Of a stretch of DNA of 11,092 nucleotides, positions 6,953-11,092 are shown piece after piece; within the stretch, counting starts at the first letter, position 1, and the number at the start of each line of letters is the position of its first letter. Source of the DNA: Actinomyces sp. (lineage in GTDB: Bacteria; Actinomycetota; Acidimicrobiia; Acidimicrobiales; Aldehydirespiratoraceae); contig RFFY01000617.1 of NCBI GenBank assembly GCA_003697065.1, positions 1-11,092 of the forward strand, given 5' to 3'. The notes beneath the pieces were generated by a model, which saw only the letters and a list, made by a program, of their open reading frames with translations, had not been told where the DNA came from and did no database searches. Both the position numbers and the translations under genes were made by a program.

Positions 6953-6987
6953 CCTACTGGTCGGCAGGCTGTCTACCACCTGGTAGG
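6949..6987. promoter_or_regulatory. Paired operator candidates upstream of the desaturase
   Basis: Two related 16-base sites (6949-6964 and 6972-6987) match at 12 of 16 positions and have centres 23 bases apart, about two helical turns. The distal site contains a perfect palindrome, CTACCA-CC-TGGTAG (6973-6986); the proximal site is a degraded version that overlaps the -10 box. This layout suits cooperative binding of a dimeric repressor such as a TetR- or GntR-family lipid regulator. No such regulator gene is in the window. Confidence 0.5.
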
Positions 6988-7010
6988 CATCCGCCCGAGG
7001 GGCCGGGCCC

Positions 7011-7028
7011 GCCGGGTCGCGGACCGGC
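7011..7028 (-). terminator. Hairpin directly after ychF
   Basis: GCCGGGT (7011-7017) can pair with ACCGGC (7023-7028) around a 5-base loop with one bulged base. The hairpin abuts the ychF stop codon on the minus strand and lacks a T-run. It is a weak terminator candidate. Confidence 0.3.
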
Positions 7029-8102
7029 TCACACGTTGAAGCGGAACTCCATCACGTCGCCATCGGCCACCACGTAGTCCTTGCCCTCGGACCGCACCTT
7101 GCCCGCCTCGCGCGCCGCGTGCCACGAGCCGGCGGCGAGCAGCTCGTCCCATTGGATCGTCTCGGCCCGGATGAAACCCCGCTGGAAGTCGGTGTGGATG
7201 ACGCCGGCGCACTCGGGGGCGGTGGCACCCGCCCGGAAGGTCCACGCCCGGCTCTCCTTTTCACCCGTGGTGAAGAAGGTCCGCCGGCCCAGCAGGTGAT
7301 ACGCCGAGCGCAGGAAGCGCGGGAGCGCCCCCTCGCCCAGACCGAGCGCCTCGAGCATCTCGACCCGCTCGTCGGGGTCGAGCTGGGCCGCCTCCGCCTC
7401 GAGCTGCACGCACATGGGCACCACCTCGGCGCCCGCCAGCTCGACCCGCACCGGCTCGGCCAGGGCCTCGGCCTCGTCCAGCTGGTCCTCACCCACGTTG
7501 ACGACCGCCAGCACCGGCTTGTTGGTCAACAGGAACAGGTCGCGCAGGGCGCCACGCTCGTCGGCCGAGAGGGCCGAGCGGTACAGGGGCGTCCCCTCGC
7601 CCAGAGCGGCGGCCGCCTTCTCCATGACGGCGATGACGCCGGCGAGCGAGCGGTCGCCCTTCAGCGCCCGCTGGGCCTTGGCCAGCTGGCGCTCGACGGC
7701 GGCCAGGTCGGCCAACGCCAGCTCGATCTCGAGCACCCGCAGGTGCTCCAGCGGGTCGGCCGGACCCGGAACGTCGTCGTCGGGGAAGGCCCGCAGGACG
7801 AACACGATGGCATCGACCTCACGGATGTGGGCCAAAAAGGCGTTGCCCAGACCCTCGCCCCGGCTCGCCCCCTCGACCAGACCCCCGATGTCGGTGAACT
7901 GCACGGTGGCGGGCACGACCTTGCGGCTCCGGCTCATCTCGGCCAGCCGGTCCAGGCGCTCGTCGGGCACCCGGGCCACCCCCACGTTGGGATCGGTGGT
8001 GGCGAAGGCGTAGGGGGCGGCCAGCGCCCCTCCACCGGCGAGGGCGTTGTACAGGGAACTCTTGCCCGCGTTGGGCAGACCCACGAATCCGAAGCGTTCC
8101 AT
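7029..8102 (-). CDS. ychF: Redox-regulated P-loop NTPase YchF/OLA1
   Basis: A 357-residue member of the universally conserved YchF/OLA1 family (Obg-related, TRAFAC class). Members prefer ATP over GTP, bind ribosomes and are linked to stress responses. Visible elements are the P-loop GLPNAGKSS (8-16), a switch region with TTDPNVGV (35-42), the DxxG motif DIGGLVEGASRGEGLGNAFL (71-90) and NVGED (202-206), which replaces the NKxD guanine-specificity motif. The coiled-coil arm lies at about 125-200, and a C-terminal TGS domain (about 273-355) contains FFTTGEKESRAWTF and HTDFQRGFIRAE. Length is normal. ATG at 8102 follows a good GGAGAGAG ribosome-binding sequence and gives the family N-terminus. 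It is probably transcribed alone. Confidence 0.97.
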   Translation of the reverse strand: MERFGFVGLPNAGKSSLYNALAGGGALAAPYAFATTDPNVGVARVPDERLDRLAEMSRSRKVVPATVQFTDIGGLVEGASRGEGLGNAFLAHIREVDAIVFVLRAFPDDDVPGPADPLEHLRVLEIELALADLAAVERQLAKAQRALKGDRSLAGVIAVMEKAAAALGEGTPLYRSALSADERGALRDLFLLTNKPVLAVVNVGEDQLDEAEALAEPVRVELAGAEVVPMCVQLEAEAAQLDPDERVEMLEALGLGEGALPRFLRSAYHLLGRRTFFTTGEKESRAWTFRAGATAPECAGVIHTDFQRGFIRAETIQWDELLAAGSWHAAREAGKVRSEGKDYVVADGDVMEFRFNV

Positions 8103-8128
8103 CGACTCTCTCCGACGACGACCGCTGC

Positions 8129-8134
8129 AGGCTA
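8129..8134 (-). promoter_or_regulatory. Candidate -10 box of ychF
   Basis: TAGCCT on the minus strand would start transcription near 8122 and leave a leader of about 20 bases carrying GGAGAGAG before the ATG. No clear -35 box is seen. Confidence 0.3.
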
Positions 8135-8180
8135 ACGGCGCCCACCGGCTCGCGATTCCCCGGTCCGCGACCGGGTCGCC

Positions 8181-8209
8181 TTCCACCGGGGCGCCGGCAC
8201 CGGTAGCGT
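8181..8209 (+). promoter_or_regulatory. Candidate promoter of the small membrane protein gene
   Basis: TTCCAC (8181-8186) and TAGCGT (8204-8209) are separated by exactly 17 bases. The ATG at 8219 lies 9 bases beyond the -10 box with no ribosome-binding sequence, so the transcript is probably leaderless or nearly so. It is divergent from ychF. Confidence 0.45.
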
Positions 8210-8218
8210 GTCGGACCG

Positions 8219-8602
8219 ATGTCCGATCTCGCCTCCCCCACCGGCGTCGGCGGCGCCGCGGCCCCCGGCGGCGGCACCCTCGAGGGCGCCGCCCTCGACG
8301 ACGACGCTGTCGCCCGGGCCCAGCGGGTCTTCTCGGTGTCGGTGATGATCTCGGCCGTCCGCTGCACCCTCACCTACGTGGTGCTGCCCTGGCTGGCGCC
8401 CGCCGTGGGGCTGGCGTCGGGGGTCGGACCCGCCATCGGCATTCCCGTGGGGACCGTCGCCATCGCCGCCAACGTCGCCAGCATCCGACGCTTCCACCGG
8501 GCCCGCCACCCGTGGCGCTGGTACGTCAGCGCGGTCAACGTCGGCATCATCGGCCTGCTCGTCGTCCTCGTGGGCGGCGACCTCCTCGACCTGCTCACCT
8601 GA
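8219..8602 (+). CDS. Small three-helix membrane protein of unknown function
   Basis: A 127-residue protein that I cannot assign to a named family. A Gly/Ala-rich N-terminus with an acidic patch (DDDA, 27-30) leads into three predicted membrane segments: about 39-60 (ending TYVVLPWLAP), 68-88 (GIPVGTVAIAANVAS) and 102-125 (NVGIIGLLVVLVGGDLLDLL). A basic loop, RRFHRARHPWRW (90-101), lies between the last two and by the positive-inside rule should face the cytoplasm. The start is supported by the promoter spacing, and codon use matches its neighbours. It ends convergently with the M23 peptidase gene, sharing a hairpin that contains both stop codons. Confidence 0.82.
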   Translation: MSDLASPTGVGGAAAPGGGTLEGAALDDDAVARAQRVFSVSVMISAVRCTLTYVVLPWLAPAVGLASGVGPAIGIPVGTVAIAANVASIRRFHRARHPWRWYVSAVNVGIIGLLVVLVGGDLLDLLT

Positions 8603-8617
8603 CCCGGTTCGGGTCAG
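8599..8617. terminator. Bidirectional hairpin containing both stop codons
   Basis: CTGACCCG and CGGGTCAG form a perfect 8-base stem around a GTT loop. The left arm contains the TGA (8600-8602) of the membrane protein gene. The right arm contains the reverse-strand TGA (8614-8616) of the peptidase gene. No T-run follows on either strand, so any terminator activity would be of the GC-hairpin type. Confidence 0.5.
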
Positions 8618-9543
8618 CGGCGCCGGCGGCGGCTCCGGCTGACGGCCGTCGCCGCCAGCAGGGCGATGACCACCAGGACCCATCCCCGCCCACCGGTCGA
8701 GGAGACATGGGCGGGCACCGGGCCGGTCCCGTCGGGGCGAGTGGTCGCCGGGGTCGAAGCGAGCGCCGGCACCATCCGCCGCTCGGCGACGTAGACGCAC
8801 GCCATGCCCACGGCGACCAGGACGACACCCGACAGGGCCAGGGCCCCGTCGGAGGACCCCGTGCGGGCCAGACGCCCCACGAGCGCCGATGCGTCTCCCC
8901 CGTCGGCGACCACCAGGCTCGGATAGGGGTCGAGGTTCACCCCGTCGGGTCCCACGATCTCGAAGTGGAGGTGGGCCGGGGTGTTCTCGGCGTTGCCCGA
9001 ATCGCCGACATAGCCGAGCGGGTCACCGGCGCCGACCCGTACCCCGATGGCGATACCGGGGGCGAAGGCGAACTCGGGTCGGTTCGATCCGTCGTCGGTG
9101 CCCGGCGCGTCGTTGTCGAGATGCACGTAGTAGTAGCGACGCCCGTCGTCGCCGGCGATGACGACCATGTTCCCGGCCCGGTTCCCGTCGGCGACCCGGA
9201 CCTGGACCACCGTGCCGTCGACGGCCGCCACCACCGGCGTGTGCTTGTCGGCGAAGATGTCGATGCCCTGGTGGAGCCGGGTCCCCCCGTCACGGGGGGC
9301 GTGCCAGTCGTCGACGAAGCGGTGGGGGCCGGCCACCGGGAACACGATGGCGACCACGGGTGCGTCGCCGGTCACGACCCGGCGGGCGGCGGGCCCGCGG
9401 GGACCGTCGTCGGCGCCGCCGGCGGCACCCGCCGGGGTGGCCGCCACCACGACGAGGGCGAGAGCGAGGAGCGCGACCCGGGACGCCAGCCGCGACCGTC
9501 GTCCCCGTCGGTGACCCCGGTCGCTCACGTCTCCGCCGCTCAC
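8614..9543 (-). CDS. Secreted M23 (LytM-type) peptidase with LAxTG-like sorting signal
   Basis: A 309-residue exported protein with an M23/peptidase_M23 domain, a zinc fold that cleaves peptidoglycan cross-bridges when active. A basic N-region and hydrophobic core (about 22-38, ending ATPAGA) form a signal peptide. The zinc ligands are visible as H91-xxx-D95 (HQGID) and H193 in HLH (191-193); H141 in YYYVHLD is the usual catalytic histidine. After the domain comes LARTG (225-229), a hydrophobic segment (234-252) and ERR. A Pro/Thr-rich stretch, a second hydrophobic segment (287-300) and a final RSRRRRR tail follow. GTG at 9543 is chosen because TAGCGT ends seven bases upstream; ATG at 9564 would begin before that hexamer. 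Confidence 0.9.
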   Translation of the reverse strand: MSGGDVSDRGHRRGRRSRLASRVALLALALVVVAATPAGAAGGADDGPRGPAARRVVTGDAPVVAIVFPVAGPHRFVDDWHAPRDGGTRLHQGIDIFADKHTPVVAAVDGTVVQVRVADGNRAGNMVVIAGDDGRRYYYVHLDNDAPGTDDGSNRPEFAFAPGIAIGVRVGAGDPLGYVGDSGNAENTPAHLHFEIVGPDGVNLDPYPSLVVADGGDASALVGRLARTGSSDGALALSGVVLVAVGMACVYVAERRMVPALASTPATTRPDGTGPVPAHVSSTGGRGWVLVVIALLAATAVSRSRRRRR

Positions 9544-9550
9544 CGGTGTG

Positions 9551-9556
9551 ACGCTA
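9551..9556 (-). promoter_or_regulatory. Candidate -10 box of the M23 peptidase gene
   Basis: TAGCGT on the minus strand lies seven bases before the GTG at 9543 and is identical to the -10 hexamer of the neighbouring small membrane protein gene. The arrangement suggests a leaderless transcript. Confidence 0.4.
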
Positions 9557-9589
9557 GTCACCATCGGCTCCCGGGGCCACCGCGGGCGA

Positions 9590-9632
9590 CGGCCGGAGGC
9601 CGCCCCCGGGTCGGCGGGGCGACCTCCGTCGC
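9590..9632 (-). terminator. Two small hairpins after the lipoprotein gene
   Basis: GCGAC-CTCC-GTCGC (9619-9632) starts five bases past the lipoprotein stop, and CGGCC-GGA-GGCCG (9590-9602) follows. Both stems are only 5 base pairs and have no T-run, so termination here is a weak prediction. Confidence 0.25.
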
Positions 9633-9637
9633 GGGCG

Positions 9638-10699
9638 TCAGGCCTCGATCATGTAAGCGAGGCAGGTGAAGGTGCCCGAGGCATCCCCCGCCGGCGAGTC
9701 GTCGAAGCTGTTGCGGAGGTCGGTGGCGGCGAAGCTCCCCGACACGGGAAGGAGCATCTCACCGTCGACGTCACGGGGTTCGCCGACCTCGTCGATCTCG
9801 ACGGTGCCCGCCGCCACCGCGAAGGTGGCTCCCTCGTCGGACAGGGGCGAATCGTACGGTGGTGACACGATGAAGTCGTAGGTCTCGTAGACACCCGGCC
9901 GGAGCTCGCCGTCGGTCACGACCCACAGGTCCAGGCTCCACCCGTCGTCGCTCGGGATGGCGCTCAAAGCGAAGGACCCGTCGGAGTAGGCGCTGCAGTC
10001 GAGCTCCTGGCCCGCGTACTCCTCGTGCACCCCGAGGGGAGATGTCACCTCCAGGACGCCTCGCTGGTCGCCGAAGGGACCACCGACACCCGGGGCCGAG
10101 CCGGCCGTGTCGTCTGCGATGTCGGGGGCCTCGCCGCAGATGCTGCTGATGTAGGCGTCGATGCGCTCGGACGCGGCGTCGAGCTCGTCGCTCACCACCA
10201 GATCGGCGTCGAGGAGGTCTCCGCCGGCCACCGCCTCGGCCACCCGCCGGAAGTGCTCGGCCCACGCCCGGGCGTCGTCGGCGATCTCCGGTGCCGTCTC
10301 CGCCAGCTGCTCGTAGGCGGCCGCCAGCGACTCGTAGCCGCTGGCGTCGGCATTGCCCTCCTCGTCGGCGAAGGACCCGCCGAAGGCCGCCCCGAAACCG
10401 GTCATGATCTCGGCGCACAGATCGGACCCCACGCCGACAGCCGCGCCGGCGCCCGCTCCCGCCGAGCCCGACCCCTCGGCGCCGCCCGAGTCCCCGCCCG
10501 AGGTCTCCGCGCCACCCGAGCTCGTTGCCGCGGTACGCGCCGCGAAGCCGCCGCCGTCACCGCCGCCTCCGCACGCGGACGCCACGAGGGCGAGCGCCAC
10601 CAGGGCGGCCACCACCGCCGGACCCCGCCTGCGCCGGCGTCCCGGCGGACGGCGCCCGTCCCCGACTCCGGCGGTCCCGTCTCGTCGGGACACCGTCAT
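9638..10699 (-). CDS. Predicted lipoprotein of unknown function
   Basis: A 353-residue exported protein. A basic N-region with five consecutive arginines (21-25) and a hydrophobic core lead to the lipobox VASAC, with C43 the likely lipidated residue. A Gly/Ser/Ala-rich spacer (44-90) follows. A mostly helical acidic domain (about 91-205) has two cysteines, in SDLCAEI and SSICGEAPDIADD, that could form a disulfide. A second, probably beta-rich domain (about 215-353) also has two cysteines, in ELDCSAYSDGSF and GTFTCLAYM. I do not recognise the family; a substrate-binding or cell-surface role is only a guess. The ATG at 10699 is chosen because AGAGG lies at good distance upstream and gives a normal signal peptide; the start at 10789 would give a 72-residue leader before the cysteine. 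Confidence 0.83.
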   Translation of the reverse strand: MTVSRRDGTAGVGDGRRPPGRRRRRGPAVVAALVALALVASACGGGGDGGGFAARTAATSSGGAETSGGDSGGAEGSGSAGAGAGAAVGVGSDLCAEIMTGFGAAFGGSFADEEGNADASGYESLAAAYEQLAETAPEIADDARAWAEHFRRVAEAVAGGDLLDADLVVSDELDAASERIDAYISSICGEAPDIADDTAGSAPGVGGPFGDQRGVLEVTSPLGVHEEYAGQELDCSAYSDGSFALSAIPSDDGWSLDLWVVTDGELRPGVYETYDFIVSPPYDSPLSDEGATFAVAAGTVEIDEVGEPRDVDGEMLLPVSGSFAATDLRNSFDDSPAGDASGTFTCLAYMIEA

Positions 10700-10835
10700 C
10701 TCGCCCCGCCTCTGGGGGCCGCGCTCGTCCATCAGGGTGCCGAGGTCGTCCATGGGCAGGATCGTGCAGGACGCCCCCCCGCCCGTCATGAGTAGCCGAC
10801 TACCTACCCGATCGCCGGCGCCGGGTGGCCCCCGC

Positions 10836-10841
10836 TACCCT
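10836..10841 (+). promoter_or_regulatory. Candidate -10 box of the right-edge regulator gene
   Basis: TACCCT lies seven bases before the GTG at 10849 with no ribosome-binding sequence, fitting a leaderless transcript. The 149-base divergent region shared with the lipoprotein gene also has a 12-base imperfect palindrome, GTAGCCGACTAC (10792-10803), but nothing else distinct. Confidence 0.4.
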
Positions 10842-10848
10842 CCGGCCC

Positions 10849-11092
10849 GTGGACTGGCCCTTCGTCGGCCGGGCCGCGGAGATCAGGGCGGCCCGCAACG
10901 CCCTCACCGGTGTGCCGCCCCGCAGCGTCCTGGTGCTCGGGGCCGCCGGTGTCGGCAAGACCAGCCTGGCCCGTCACCTCCTGACCGAGATGACCGCCCG
11001 CGGTCGCGACGCCCGATGGGTCACGGCCTCCCCGGCGACCGCTCCCCTTCCCCTGGGCGCCTTCGCCGACCTCCTGCCTCCCGACCCACCCC
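10849..11092 (+). CDS. N-terminus of a P-loop ATPase regulator, LuxR/LAL type likely (3' end outside window)
   Basis: The first 81 residues of a larger protein. It opens DWPFVGRAAEIRAARNAL (2-19), the typical entry to the AAA_16/STAND ATPase module in large LuxR-type (LAL/MalT-like) regulators. A perfect Walker A motif follows, GAAGVGKTS (31-39), after a beta strand SVLVL. The segment PLPLGAFADLLP (66-77) matches the region after Walker A in LAL proteins. No stop occurs before the window ends. The DNA-binding domain would lie outside, so AfsR-type regulators or adenylate-cyclase/ATPase fusions remain possible. The GTG start fits both the motif position and the -10 spacing. Confidence 0.75.
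   Translation, partial: MDWPFVGRAAEIRAARNALTGVPPRSVLVLGAAGVGKTSLARHLLTEMTARGRDARWVTASPATAPLPLGAFADLLPPDPP

Noticed and set aside
5140..7077. 645-codon open frame on the plus strand across rsmI, DUF192 and the desaturase
   Set aside because: It is antisense to three well-supported genes, its translation is low-complexity with no family motifs, and long spurious frames are expected at this GC content.
8047..9669. 540-codon open frame on the plus strand across ychF, the small membrane gene and the M23 gene
   Set aside because: It overlaps recognisable proteins in other frames and its product is Arg/Gly/Pro-rich without motifs.
10700..10789. Longer lipoprotein starting at 10789
   Set aside because: It would put 72 residues before the lipobox cysteine, too long for a lipoprotein signal peptide; the ATG at 10699 has a better ribosome-binding site.

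Overview
The window is very GC-rich, with strong G/C preference at third codon positions, and looks like chromosomal DNA of a high-GC actinobacterium. The threonine/proline linkers, the archaeal/E. coli-type methionyl-tRNA synthetase and the many apparently leaderless starts would suit a deep branch such as Acidimicrobiia, but that placement is inference. No tRNA, rRNA, CRISPR array, insertion sequence or phage gene was seen. Coding density is high and no gene-free stretch exceeds 300 bases.

Positions 1-5783 hold a minus-strand cluster, read right to left: a DUF192 protein, rsmI (16S rRNA 2'-O-methyltransferase), an unrecognised 144-residue protein, rmuC, metG, tatD, and a secreted protein cut off by the left edge. 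The first four genes are joined by three successive 4-base stop/start overlaps (ATGA, GTGA, ATGA), so they are very likely one translationally coupled operon. The order rsmI-metG-tatD-secreted protein matches the actinobacterial locus that continues into rpfB, ksgA and ispE, so the left-edge gene is probably a resuscitation-promoting-factor or other cell-wall-hydrolase-like protein whose catalytic domain lies outside.

Positions 5851-8102 hold two minus-strand genes: a membrane fatty acid desaturase and the GTPase/ATPase YchF. The 89 bases between them carry two related imperfect palindromes over the desaturase promoter, a good candidate operator pair. A GC hairpin without a T-run follows the desaturase and may insulate it from the operon below.

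Positions 8219-11092 are more accessory. They contain a small plus-strand three-helix membrane protein, a convergent secreted M23 peptidase with a sortase-like LAxTG signal in an unusual internal position, a lipoprotein of unknown function, and the first 81 codons of a plus-strand P-loop regulator of LuxR/LAL type.

Several genes have a TAnnnT hexamer 6-9 bases before an ATG or GTG with no Shine-Dalgarno sequence, which suggests leaderless transcription and helps choose starts. I see no clearly new multi-gene system. The best leads are the internal sorting signal, the desaturase operators, the uncharacterised gene between rsmI and rmuC, and the altered KMSKS loop of MetG.
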